DNA of 64,000 nucleotides from Candidatus Phocaeicola excrementigallinarum (lineage in GTDB: Bacteria > Bacteroidota > Bacteroidia > Bacteroidales > Bacteroidaceae): contig DWVR01000049.1 in the NCBI GenBank assembly GCA_019120125.1, positions 38,901-102,900 of the forward strand. The letters are read 5' to 3'. Below, in pieces: positions 36,374 to 44,889 of this stretch (its first letter is position 1; every line of letters starts with the position of its first letter). A program made the position numbers and the translations under genes. The notes beneath the pieces were generated by a model, which did no database searches, was not told the origin of the DNA, and saw only the letters and a program-made list of their open reading frames with translations.

Positions 36374-39300
36374 ATGTTTGAAACATTTATAAAACGCCCC
36401 ATCTTATCCTGCGTGATTTCCGTGCTGATTGTCTGCTTGGGCATCATGTCGCTGACAAGTCTGCCCATCACGCAGTTTCCGGACATCGTGCCGCCTTCTG
36501 TCACCGTCACTGCCCGCTATACGGGCGCAAGTGCCGATGTCATGTCGAAAACGGTAGCCACTCCTCTGGAGCGGGCCATCAACGGTGTGCCGGGAATGAC
36601 GTATATGACCACAGTATGTACGAACGACGGCATGTCGCTGACCACTGTCTATTTCAAGGTAGGGACCGACCCCGACGTGGCAGCCGTGAATGTGCAGAAC
36701 CGTGTGACTACCGTGCTCGACGAGCTCCCGGAAGAAGTGATCCGTGCCGGAGTGGTCACTGAAAAGGAAGTGAACAGTATGCTGATGTATCTGAACATAT
36801 TCAGCACCGACAGCACGCATACCGAAAAGTTTGTCTATAACTTTGCCGACATCAACATTCTCCGCGAGCTGAAACGCATCGACGGTGTGGGTCTGGTGGA
36901 AATCATGGGAAGCCGCGACTATGCGATGCGCGTGTGGCTGAACCCTAACCGACTGGCTGCCTACAACATGTCGCCACAGGACGTGACCGAAGCCATCCGC
37001 AGCCAGAACATCGAGGCGGCTCCGGGAAAGACCGGCATCAGTTCGGACAAGCTTCCGCAGCATCTGCAGTACGTGCTGCAATATACGGGAAAGTTCTCCA
37101 CCCCCGAAGACTACGGGGAGATTGTGCTGAAGGCCATGTCCGACGGATCTCTGCTCCGGCTGAAAGACGTGGCGGAAATCGAGTTCGACTCGGAAGACTA
37201 CAACATGATATCCATGACCGACGGCCGTCCGTCGGCCTCCATCATGATCAAGCAGCGTCCGGGTTCGAACGCGCGTGAGGTCATCCAGAACATCAAGGCC
37301 AAGATGGAAGAGGTGAAGGAAAGCAGTTTCGTGCCAGGAATGGACTACAACATTTCATACGACGTGTCCCGCTTTCTCGACGCCTCCATCTCCGCCGTAT
37401 TGCGCACCCTGCTCGAAGCGTTCATCCTGGTGTTCATCGTGGTGTTCATCTTCCTGCAGGATTTCCGTTCCACGCTGATTCCGGCCATCGCCGTGCCGGT
37501 CTCTCTCATCGGTACCTTTTTCTTCATGGAAGCGCTGGGATTCTCCATCAACATGCTGACCTTGTTCGCGCTGGTCCTGTCTATCGGTATTGTGGTAGAC
37601 AATGCCATCGTGGTGGTCGAGGCGGTCCATGTGAAGATACACGAACAGCGGCTCTCGCCCTATGAAGCCTCTGTAGCGGCCATCAAGGAAATCGGCGGGG
37701 CCATCATCGCCATCACACTGGTCATGTCGGCCGTATTTCTGCCTGTAGGTTTCATGGAAGGGACGGTCGGCATCTTCTACCGGCAGTTCTCGCTGACGCT
37801 GGCGGCGGCCATTGCCATTTCCGGCATCAATGCGCTGACACTCTCGCCGGCCCTCTGTGCGCTGATGCTGAAACCTCCCGGCCAGCTCCATAAGAAGGTA
37901 GGACTGCTGGGACGTGGATTCCGGGCGTTCAACAAACGGTATGAGAAGTTTGAATCAGGTTACGGACGCGGACTGAAACGTTTTCTGGGACGCCGTTTCT
38001 TTACATACGCCACTCTGATAGTGTTCTTCCTCGCCACATGGGGCATGAGCAGCATTCTGCCCACCGGTTTCATACCCAACGAGGACCAGAGCATGATCTA
38101 CGTCAATGTCGACACGCCTCCGGGAGCGACCCTCGAACGGAGCGAGGCCGCACTGAGCAGTGTGCAGGCCGCACTGCTGCCGTTCGACGAAGTGGAAAGC
38201 GTCTCCACACTGGCCGGCTACAGTCTGATGACCGAAACGGAAGGAGCAAGCTTCGGTATGGGTATGATCAACCTGACCCCATGGAGCGAGCGCGACAAGA
38301 GTGCCGACGAACTTATGTCGACCTTCGCCGACCGTACATCGCACATCAAGGATGCGCAGATCCAGTTCTTCCTTCCGCCGTCCGTTCCGGGATTCGGCAA
38401 CGCCAGCGGTTTTGAACTGCGTCTGCAGGACCGTACGGCCGGTTCGTTCCAAGACCTGGCAAGCGTGGCAGACAAACTCGTGGAGCGGCTGAATCAGGAT
38501 CCCCGCCTCTCGGGCGTCTCGTCCGGGTTCAATCCGAACTTCCCGATGTATCTGCTGAAAGTGGACCTGGCGAAAGCGGCCAAACTGGGTGTCAACCTGC
38601 AGGAATCGATGGAGACCTTACAGTCATACATCGGCAGCTTCTACTCGTCCAACTTCATCCGCTTCGGCCAGATGTACAAGGTCATGCTCCAGGCATCTCC
38701 CGAATACCGCATGGACCCCGACGACATCTTCAGCCTTTTCGCCAAGAATAAGGAAGGAAACATGGTGCCGTATTCCAACTTCATGACCATGGAACGAATC
38801 TACGGCCCGAGCCAGATTACACGATACAACATGTTTACTTCCGCGCTGATAACCGGCGACGCGGCAGAAGGCGTCAGTTCAGGCGAGGCGATTGCCGCCG
38901 TGGAGGAAATCGCACAAGACATCCTGCCGCGCGGCTACCACATCGAATGGTCGGGCGTGACAAAGGAAGAGAAAGAATCAGGCGGACAGACGCTCGTCAC
39001 TTTCGCCATCTGTCTGCTGTTCGTCTATCTGTTGCTGGCGGCACAATACGAAAGTCTGCTGCTTCCGTTCCCGGTCATCCTCTCGCTTCCGGCAGGAATG
39101 TTCGGATCCTATTTCCTCCTGCAGCTGGCCGGTCTGGAAAACAACATCTATGCTCAGGTGGCTTTGGTGATGCTGATCGGTCTGTTGGGCAAGAACGCCA
39201 TTCTGATTATCGAAATGGCCAACCAATACCGGCGCCGTGGAGCGGGCATTCTGGACTCCGCCCTGAAAGGAGCCACCAGCCGTCTGCGCCCCATCCTGAT

Positions 39301-39535
39301 GACATCGTTCGCGTTCATCTGCGGACTGATTCCGCTGGTATTCGCCACAGGAGCCGGCGCGTTGGGCAACCGCTCAATCGGAACAGCGGCCGCCGGCGGT
39401 ATGCTGGTCGGGACTCTGGTAGGAATCTTTCTGGTTCCGGGACTGTACATGCTGTTTGAGACACTTGAAACAAAAATGAAACGTAAAAAACATAATGATA
39501 GCAAGAAAAATGAAACGCAACCTGATCTTGTATAG
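36374..39535 (+). CDS. RND efflux inner-membrane permease (AcrB/HAE1-like)
   Basis: This 1053-residue protein has the twelve-helix RND design. The first helix (PILSCVISVLIVCLGIMSL) is followed by a large periplasmic loop and a block of helices with LFALVLSIGIVVDNAIVVVE, whose Asp pair position is typical of proton-driven pumps. The second half repeats this and ends LVGTLVGIFLVPGLYMLF. It exports drugs, bile salts or similar compounds with the adaptor and channel of the same operon. The stop overlaps the start of the channel gene. Confidence 0.96.
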   Translation: MFETFIKRPILSCVISVLIVCLGIMSLTSLPITQFPDIVPPSVTVTARYTGASADVMSKTVATPLERAINGVPGMTYMTTVCTNDGMSLTTVYFKVGTDPDVAAVNVQNRVTTVLDELPEEVIRAGVVTEKEVNSMLMYLNIFSTDSTHTEKFVYNFADINILRELKRIDGVGLVEIMGSRDYAMRVWLNPNRLAAYNMSPQDVTEAIRSQNIEAAPGKTGISSDKLPQHLQYVLQYTGKFSTPEDYGEIVLKAMSDGSLLRLKDVAEIEFDSEDYNMISMTDGRPSASIMIKQRPGSNAREVIQNIKAKMEEVKESSFVPGMDYNISYDVSRFLDASISAVLRTLLEAFILVFIVVFIFLQDFRSTLIPAIAVPVSLIGTFFFMEALGFSINMLTLFALVLSIGIVVDNAIVVVEAVHVKIHEQRLSPYEASVAAIKEIGGAIIAITLVMSAVFLPVGFMEGTVGIFYRQFSLTLAAAIAISGINALTLSPALCALMLKPPGQLHKKVGLLGRGFRAFNKRYEKFESGYGRGLKRFLGRRFFTYATLIVFFLATWGMSSILPTGFIPNEDQSMIYVNVDTPPGATLERSEAALSSVQAALLPFDEVESVSTLAGYSLMTETEGASFGMGMINLTPWSERDKSADELMSTFADRTSHIKDAQIQFFLPPSVPGFGNASGFELRLQDRTAGSFQDLASVADKLVERLNQDPRLSGVSSGFNPNFPMYLLKVDLAKAAKLGVNLQESMETLQSYIGSFYSSNFIRFGQMYKVMLQASPEYRMDPDDIFSLFAKNKEGNMVPYSNFMTMERIYGPSQITRYNMFTSALITGDAAEGVSSGEAIAAVEEIAQDILPRGYHIEWSGVTKEEKESGGQTLVTFAICLLFVYLLLAAQYESLLLPFPVILSLPAGMFGSYFLLQLAGLENNIYAQVALVMLIGLLGKNAILIIEMANQYRRRGAGILDSALKGATSRLRPILMTSFAFICGLIPLVFATGAGALGNRSIGTAAAGGMLVGTLVGIFLVPGLYMLFETLETKMKRKKHNDSKKNETQPDLV

Positions 39536-41006
39536 CCTGTCGGCCCTGACGGGCATCATGCTGTGGAGCTGTAAAGCTCCGCAGCTCGCGGCAGACGAGA
39601 AAATAATCCTGCCCGATACTTATGCGGACGGCCATCTCCCGACAGATACCACCACACTCGCCATGCTCTCATGGGAGAATTTTTTCCCGGACACGATACT
39701 GCAAGGTTATATCCGTGAGGCCTTGAGCAACAACCATTCTTTCCGGCAGACTGTGGAACGCGTGCGCCAGGCACAAAGCCAGATGAGACAGGGGAGGCAG
39801 GCCATGTTCCCACAGCTCTCAGCCGGATTGAGCGCAGGCATCCAACGCTTCGGCGAATATACGATGGACGGGGTGGGAAACGCTACCACAAACACTCCCG
39901 ACCTTGAGGCGGACAAACATATACCGGATCCTTACAAGGACCTGAATCTGGGAATCCTCTTCCAATGGGAAGCGGATATCTGGGGAAAGCTGAACCACAA
40001 GAGACAGGCGGCGGCCGCACGCTGGATGGCTTCAGCCGAAGCGGCGCAATATGCCCGTACGCTACTCATCGCGGAAGTGGCCTCACAATATTTCGAGCTG
40101 ATCGGTCTCGACAAGCAACAGGATATCCTGAAAGGAGCTATCGGAAACACGGAAGCCTCATACCGTCTGACCTACGAACTGAAACAAGAGGGTGAAGTGA
40201 CACAGCTTGCCGTAGACCAGTTTCAGTCGCGTCTGCTCAACCTGAAAGGCCTGTTGCTCGAAACGGAACAACTGACAGAAGAAAAAGAACGCGCCCTCGC
40301 CACGCTGATGGGACGTTTGCCGTTTGAAGTGAAACGAATCGGATTTGAAGAAATGCGCAGACTGACATTCCCCGTACAGACCGGAATACCGGCCCAGCTG
40401 CTTGCGTACCGTCCCGATATCCGTTCGGCAGAATGGGACCTGCTGGCCGCCAAAGCCGACCTGAAAGCTGTACGCAAGGCTTTCTTTCCTTCTCTGACCA
40501 TCGGAGCGGAAGGAGGATTCAATGCATTCAACGTCAGCAAATGGTTCACCGCACCCGCATCGCTGGTCTATAACCTTGCGGCCGGACTGTCCGCGCCTAT
40601 CTTCAACCGACATGAGCTGAAGCAGCTCTGGAACATGGCAAAGGGTGACCAGCGGATTGCACTGTCACGCTATCACGAAACGGCCTTGAAGGCTTATGAA
40701 GAAGTGTCCAATCTGGTCACTGCCCACGAAAGGCTCACGCTGAGAAGCGAATTGAAAGAAGAAGAGAGCCAGACACACAACCGCTCCATCGAGAATGCGA
40801 AAGAACTCTTCCAGCTTAGTTTTGTAGGTTATCTGGAAGTGCTGTCGGCCGACGAACGCTATCTCGACTGTGAACTGGAACGTATCCGCCTGAACACTTC
40901 GAAATGCATCAACCAGGTACATCTGTATCGGGCTTTGGGTGGAGGTATCTACAAGGCTGAAGGAGAAGAAGATGATGACGGTGATGAAGATGAGAAAGGG
41001 AAATGA
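39510..41006 (+). CDS. TolC-family outer-membrane efflux lipoprotein (NodT-type)
   Basis: I prefer the ATG at 39510, giving a lipoprotein signal MKRNLILYSL...MLWSC; an ATG at 39495 is also in frame. The 498-residue protein carries two outer-membrane efflux domains: RQTVERVRQAQSQMRQGRQA in the first helical part and RPDIRSAEWDLLAAKADLKA in the second. It forms the trimeric outer-membrane channel of the RND pump. The C-terminus is very acidic (GEEDDDGDEDEKGK). It overlaps the permease gene by 26 bases, so the three are translated from one message. Confidence 0.93.
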   Translation: MKRNLILYSLSALTGIMLWSCKAPQLAADEKIILPDTYADGHLPTDTTTLAMLSWENFFPDTILQGYIREALSNNHSFRQTVERVRQAQSQMRQGRQAMFPQLSAGLSAGIQRFGEYTMDGVGNATTNTPDLEADKHIPDPYKDLNLGILFQWEADIWGKLNHKRQAAAARWMASAEAAQYARTLLIAEVASQYFELIGLDKQQDILKGAIGNTEASYRLTYELKQEGEVTQLAVDQFQSRLLNLKGLLLETEQLTEEKERALATLMGRLPFEVKRIGFEEMRRLTFPVQTGIPAQLLAYRPDIRSAEWDLLAAKADLKAVRKAFFPSLTIGAEGGFNAFNVSKWFTAPASLVYNLAAGLSAPIFNRHELKQLWNMAKGDQRIALSRYHETALKAYEEVSNLVTAHERLTLRSELKEEESQTHNRSIENAKELFQLSFVGYLEVLSADERYLDCELERIRLNTSKCINQVHLYRALGGGIYKAEGEEDDDGDEDEKGK

Positions 41007-41034
41007 AAAAAGCCTCCGGAAAGGAGGCTTTTTT
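41007..41034. terminator. Terminator between the efflux operon and the tRNA genes
   Basis: AGCCTCC and GGAGGCT form a GC-rich hairpin with an A-run before and a T-run after it. It can therefore stop transcription from both sides: the efflux operon on plus and the tRNA cluster on minus. Confidence 0.85.
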
Positions 41035-41035
41035 G

Positions 41036-41109
41036 TGACCGCGACAGGATTCAAACCTGTAACCGGCTGATCCGTAGTCAGCTACTCTATTCAGTTGAGC
41101 TACGCGGCC
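41036..41109 (-). tRNA. tRNA-Arg (anticodon ACG)
   Basis: The minus strand folds as a full 74-nt tRNA. It has a GGCCGCG acceptor strand, a D arm, an anticodon stem GCTGA/TCAGC with loop CTACGGA (anticodon ACG), and a T arm ACAGG/CTGT with TTTGAATC. CCA is not encoded. It is the last of three tandem copies. Confidence 0.93.
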
Positions 41110-41133
41110 AAAACCATGAAATATAAGAATTTG

Positions 41134-41207
41134 TGACCACGACAGGATTCAAACCTGTAACCGGCTGATCCGTAGTCAGCTACTCTATTCAGTTGAGCTA
41201 CGTGGCC
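41134..41207 (-). tRNA. tRNA-Arg (anticodon ACG)
   Basis: This 74-nt tRNA is nearly identical to the downstream copy; the acceptor stem carries a compensated pair change (GGCCACG with CGTGGTC). Anticodon loop CTACGGA. CCA is not encoded. Confidence 0.93.
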
Positions 41208-41231
41208 AATCATTCTTCCAAACCTTCCGAG

Positions 41232-41305
41232 TGATCGCGACAGGATTCAAACCTGTAACCTTCTGATCCGTAGTCAGATGCTCTATTCAGTTGAGCTACG
41301 CGACC
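41232..41305 (-). tRNA. tRNA-Arg (anticodon ACG), diverged copy
   Basis: This 74-nt tRNA has the same anticodon loop (CTACGGA) but a different anticodon stem (TCTGA/TCAGA) and variable region. It is the first in the direction of transcription. Pairing is kept throughout, so it should be functional. Confidence 0.93.
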
Positions 41306-41386
41306 ATCTCTTTTTGTTTGACGGGTGCAAAGGTAGTGCATTTGTATGAAACCTGCAAATTTTAAGACAACTTTTTTCCATTATTT

Positions 41387-43696
41387 TTAATCCATAAATC
41401 GTCCTCCAAAAATCTGCCATCCCAACGAAATGCCCACATTCCAATTGTTTTTCGGTGAGCTGTAGTAATTTACGTATGCGCTTACAGCCCCGAAAGGAAG
41501 GCTTACCACCAGATCCAGCTCACTCAGATATTCTATACGTGTGAACATCTTTCCGAGATAAGCCTTGTGGTTCTCATCCTCAAGTATCGGAAATATCGGG
41601 GCAAAACCATACACTCCGAGACGGGCATGGAAAACGTTATTGAACTGATAAATGGGCACCACTCCCAATCCGACAAACTGGTTTGCCCGGAAAGCCTCGT
41701 TATAGGCTATCTTACCGTGTTCGGTAGGTGTAAACTCACCGGCCTGCATCATCGTAGCCCGATAATTGTGGCTGAAATTACGCGACGAGTAATAAACGTT
41801 CAAATATGTGCCCAGCGTAAAGTTCTTTTTGAAGTTCAGATACTTTTCCATCTCATATGAAAGCTGGAGCCACGACTGGATGTACTCATAATCATTCTCG
41901 TAACCGTCGGGAGCCACTCCCGGGAAATACCGTTCCTTACCGGTATAAATGTGGGCAGACAACCTTTCCCTGCGTCCGGACGTAGGAAACTGCTTACTGT
42001 TGAGCGTGTTTCCGTCCATCGCAACAGAACCGCCGAAAATCTTGTAAGTGCTCTTGTCGCGCTTGGCCGAAGAAAAGTCTATGACATTCGTCTGGAAATA
42101 CTGGTCAGTGAGTCCTCCATATCCAATGCCGAATTCAGCCTTCATACTGCTGAGAAAAGGAATCGAGACATAAAGCTTCACGAATTTCTCATCCTGTTTG
42201 TTGAATATCGGCGTATTCCCCCGGCTGAAAAGCCTCTCTTGTTTCAGATAGTTGAATGTGGACAAGGAAGTGACCAGACGGAACGATGTCGGCAACCGTG
42301 TAGGCAGGTCGATGCGTCCGGAAAACTGCAGATTGTTGTATATCTGTCCCAGCTGACCGTCAATGGACAGTTCCTTCGCATAGTTGTCCAGATTATGATA
42401 GGTGGCGCCTACATACACCTGGTTCGCACCGTTGGAACCCACGTTTCCGCCTACTCTCAACGACAGGTCGTCTTCTATCTTTACCTTCAAGTCAAGCGTA
42501 TATTTCTTGTCATACGGATCATAAACGGCATGAGGGATGATTTCTGAAATCATATTGTCCGACATCAGGCGGAAATATCCACGGCGCAGCTCCTCAAGCG
42601 AGAAGGTCCCGTCCTCATCCGCATGGAATTCCTTGCGGATATAGCTTTTCTGCTGTTCGGTAACCCCATGAATCGTGATGTCACGGAACCTGAACTCAGG
42701 CAAGGAATTTCTGAAAGCGATCCGCCGCTTTTCCAACAGACGGAAGTCCGTCCTCCTCGAAATGCGGTTCTTGATAGAGTCCATCAGCGCAATGGCACGG
42801 TCGTATCCCGCATCATGAAGTTCATCGTAGCGGTCGAAATCCATCAGATTCACATCCTTGTATTTGAAGGTCATCAGAATGCCCAGTGAGTCGGGAAGGG
42901 TATAGTCCGTCTTCTGCATCACCATATTCTCCAACTGGCTCATGATGTCTCCCTCCTTCGGTTTGCCGGGATTCGAGCTCACCACGCTTCCGATAATGAT
43001 GTCCGGATGAAAATCGTCCACCATCACGTTGACGGGGAAATTGTTGTAGATACCACCATCGTAAGCCAGCACCGAATCTATCTCTATAGGCTTGAACATC
43101 GCGGGAAAGCTCATGGAGGCACGTACCGCATCCCCCAAGTCGCCCTTACTGAAAATGATGGGACGCTTGTTGTATACGTCCGACGCCACGCAGCGGAACG
43201 GGACGAAAAGCCGGTTGAAATCACCGCTGCACTCAGCGGTAGCCCTGCCAAAAAGTTCCAGAAACGCCAGATTCATCTGTAGCGGGTCGACCACACTCGA
43301 CGGAAGAAACTGCGTCTTAACCTTGTGCAAAGGATTGCGCAGCGATACCCGGATGTTGATGAACTCCGGAGTAGGGGGATTCTTCTTGAAATAATAGATG
43401 TATTTTTCCTCGATGCCTCCCGTATACCAGCGCTTGAAATCGTCCGACTTGATCAACCTCTCCATATCGTCGGGCGAATATCCCATGGCATACAGCGATC
43501 CCACAATAGCTCCCATGGACGTACCGGCAATATAATCGACAGGGATATTGTTCTCCTCCAGCGCACGGATAATGCCGATATGGGTGATTCCCTTGGCGCC
43601 CCCTCCGCTAAGCACCAGACCGACCTTCTGTGCGTGTAACGGAGCAGAAACCAGACCGGCAAGAAGCAACAATAGAAACGGAAATATTTTCTGCAT
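41387..43696 (-). CDS. Patatin-like phospholipase with outer-membrane barrel
   Basis: This 769-residue protein has a signal peptide ending near PLHAQ. A patatin domain follows with the oxyanion motif SGGGAKG (30-36), the nucleophile GTSMG (Ser60) and the partner Asp in AYDGG. A POTRA-like region (ITIHGVTEQQKSYIRKEF) leads into a C-terminal beta-barrel ending FGGRFMD. This PlpD-like design carries a lipase across or onto the outer membrane. It stands alone with a -7 box at 43724-43731. Lipid substrate and final location are unknown. Confidence 0.92.
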   Translation of the reverse strand: MQKIFPFLLLLLAGLVSAPLHAQKVGLVLSGGGAKGITHIGIIRALEENNIPVDYIAGTSMGAIVGSLYAMGYSPDDMERLIKSDDFKRWYTGGIEEKYIYYFKKNPPTPEFINIRVSLRNPLHKVKTQFLPSSVVDPLQMNLAFLELFGRATAECSGDFNRLFVPFRCVASDVYNKRPIIFSKGDLGDAVRASMSFPAMFKPIEIDSVLAYDGGIYNNFPVNVMVDDFHPDIIIGSVVSSNPGKPKEGDIMSQLENMVMQKTDYTLPDSLGILMTFKYKDVNLMDFDRYDELHDAGYDRAIALMDSIKNRISRRTDFRLLEKRRIAFRNSLPEFRFRDITIHGVTEQQKSYIRKEFHADEDGTFSLEELRRGYFRLMSDNMISEIIPHAVYDPYDKKYTLDLKVKIEDDLSLRVGGNVGSNGANQVYVGATYHNLDNYAKELSIDGQLGQIYNNLQFSGRIDLPTRLPTSFRLVTSLSTFNYLKQERLFSRGNTPIFNKQDEKFVKLYVSIPFLSSMKAEFGIGYGGLTDQYFQTNVIDFSSAKRDKSTYKIFGGSVAMDGNTLNSKQFPTSGRRERLSAHIYTGKERYFPGVAPDGYENDYEYIQSWLQLSYEMEKYLNFKKNFTLGTYLNVYYSSRNFSHNYRATMMQAGEFTPTEHGKIAYNEAFRANQFVGLGVVPIYQFNNVFHARLGVYGFAPIFPILEDENHKAYLGKMFTRIEYLSELDLVVSLPFGAVSAYVNYYSSPKNNWNVGISLGWQIFGGRFMD

Positions 43697-43723
43697 GAAT
43701 CTTATTGTAGTTTAGTAACCATT

Positions 43724-43731
43724 CAAAGATA
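43724..43731 (-). promoter_or_regulatory. -7 box for the patatin-like gene
   Basis: The minus strand reads TATCTTTG, a perfect -7 box, 28 bases before the ATG at 43696. Confidence 0.6.
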
Positions 43732-43870
43732 CATATAAAAATGTAAGACGAAGTAATTTTTCAGCTTCTTTTTCTGTCCCGAACACCATCTTAGAACCAT
43801 CTTTAGATAAAAAATATGTTGAAAAACATAAAAATCGGGCATTTTTCATACAACCTGTCAAAATAAAGCG

Positions 43871-43878
43871 TACCTTTG
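43871..43878 (+). promoter_or_regulatory. -7 box for the thioredoxin-fold gene
   Basis: TACCTTTG, a perfect -7 box, lies 124 bases before the ATG at 44003, implying a long untranslated leader. Confidence 0.55.
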
Positions 43879-44002
43879 CCCCAGACTTCCAAAAACAAGC
43901 AAATAATCTCCGGAGTGATTCTGCAGATTATGTGAGATAATGTTCCGGCAGGAAGTTACTGTAAAGGACAGTGCCGGATAGTATTAACTAAAATCAAATT
44001 AC

Positions 44003-44494
44003 ATGGTAAAAAGTGTAAAGTGGTTTTTTGTTGTATTAGTGTTTAGCTCCTTGATTTCCCTGTCATTTGACAGACGAAAAACTTTCACAGACGGACCGTC
44101 TCTCGGAACAGAAGCTCCTGAGCTGGTTCTCTGTAATGAGACGAAACCGCTCAATATGCAGTCGGACAAAGGTAAATACACCCTGGTCAGCTTTTGGGCG
44201 AGTTATGATGCGACATCACGGGAAAAGAATGCCGGCTTAAGCCATATAGCCGGAAATGACGCCCGGATTAATTTGATTTCCATTTCGTTCGACCGCTACG
44301 AATCCGTCTACAAGGCTTCGGTCGAACAAGACAAGATCAATGCGGACAATTGTTATCTGGAAATGGAAGGTGAGAACTCGGACATTTATAAATCCTATGG
44401 CCTGAAGAACGGATTTACGAATTATCTGCTGGACAATGAGGGCGTGATCATCGCCAAAAATGTAACTGCCGACGAACTTTCAGCTTTGCTGTAA
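44003..44494 (+). CDS. Thioredoxin-fold (TlpA-like) exported protein lacking the CXXC motif
   Basis: This 163-residue protein has a signal or anchor segment (VKWFFVVLVFSSLISLSF). A TlpA-like domain follows: GTEAPELVL, then LVSFWASYDATSREKN, then NGFTNYLLDNEGVIIAKN. At the place where TlpA proteins read WASWCxxC, this one reads WASYDATS, so both redox cysteines are missing. It cannot be a disulfide oxidoreductase and may act by binding. Only one Cys is in the whole mature part plus one near the N-terminus. It is a single-gene unit with a structured leader and a clear terminator. Confidence 0.8.
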   Translation: MVKSVKWFFVVLVFSSLISLSFDRRKTFTDGPSLGTEAPELVLCNETKPLNMQSDKGKYTLVSFWASYDATSREKNAGLSHIAGNDARINLISISFDRYESVYKASVEQDKINADNCYLEMEGENSDIYKSYGLKNGFTNYLLDNEGVIIAKNVTADELSALL

Positions 44495-44549
44495 TGATCT
44501 GTCAGGGAGTTACTTTCAAAACAAGAAAAGAATTGAATACAACAAAAAG

Positions 44550-44586
44550 CAAGAGGATACATCTTCGGATGCATCCTCTTTTTATT
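44550..44586 (+). terminator. Terminator of the thioredoxin-fold gene
   Basis: AAGAGGAT(A)CAT and ATGCATCCTCTT form a strong hairpin with a CTTCGG-type loop, followed by TTTATTT. It lies about 55 bases past the stop. Confidence 0.85.
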
Positions 44587-44618
44587 TACCTGATTTCCAA
44601 CACATATCTTATAATCCA

Positions 44619-44702
44619 AAAACGTCAAGGCGTTTTGCTTAAAACGTCCTGACGTTTCCTTCAAAATGTCCTGACGTTTCATCTGAAACGTCAAGGCGTT
44701 TT
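44619..44702. repeat. Palindromic 22-bp-pitch array E (4 units)
   Basis: Four 18-bp near-palindromes start at 44619, 44641, 44663 and 44685, an exact 22-bp pitch. Central dinucleotides are AA, CT, CT and AA. The array lies beyond the terminator at 44550-44586, so it is not needed to end that transcript. Confidence 0.9.
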
Positions 44703-44832
44703 TCTGAACTTAAAAGACCATTGATTTTTTCTTTCTTTATATTTTATCTATAATCGGCATTATGTTTAATTAAGCATAGACGGCATATGATTTCCACAGG
44801 TGATTACCGATAAAAGTAAGGAGAAATCAAAC

Positions 44833-44864
44833 AAAAAAATTGGGGGCGATTCCCTCACCCCCAA
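44833..44864 (-). terminator. Terminator of the universal stress protein gene
   Basis: On the minus strand TTGGGGG pairs with CCCCCAA and is followed by a run of seven T. It lies 25 bases past the stop at 44890. Confidence 0.88.
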
Positions 44865-44889
44865 ACAACAGCCTTTTCAGCAGAAAATA

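Larger units (their letters stand above)
43697..44002. other. Divergent intergenic region with two promoters and a structured leader
   Basis: Promoter boxes for both neighbours lie here (43724-43731 minus, 43871-43878 plus). The plus-strand transcript would have a leader of about 120 nt holding a hairpin TCCGGCA/TGCCGGA (43944-43978) with an inner CTGT/ACAG stem. No ORF is seen. Confidence 0.5.
44495..44889. other. Convergent intergenic region with two terminators and a palindromic array
   Basis: No gene is seen in these 395 bases. They hold the terminator of the thioredoxin-fold gene, palindromic array E and the terminator of the universal stress gene; each is listed separately. Confidence 0.6.

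Noticed and set aside
41036..41305. Prophage or integrative element at the tRNA cluster
   Set aside because: No integrase, no repeated tRNA 3' end further away, and the neighbouring genes are ordinary.
44619..44702. Ordinary rho-independent terminator
   Set aside because: Standard terminators for both neighbouring genes are present on either side, and four phased copies are more than termination needs.
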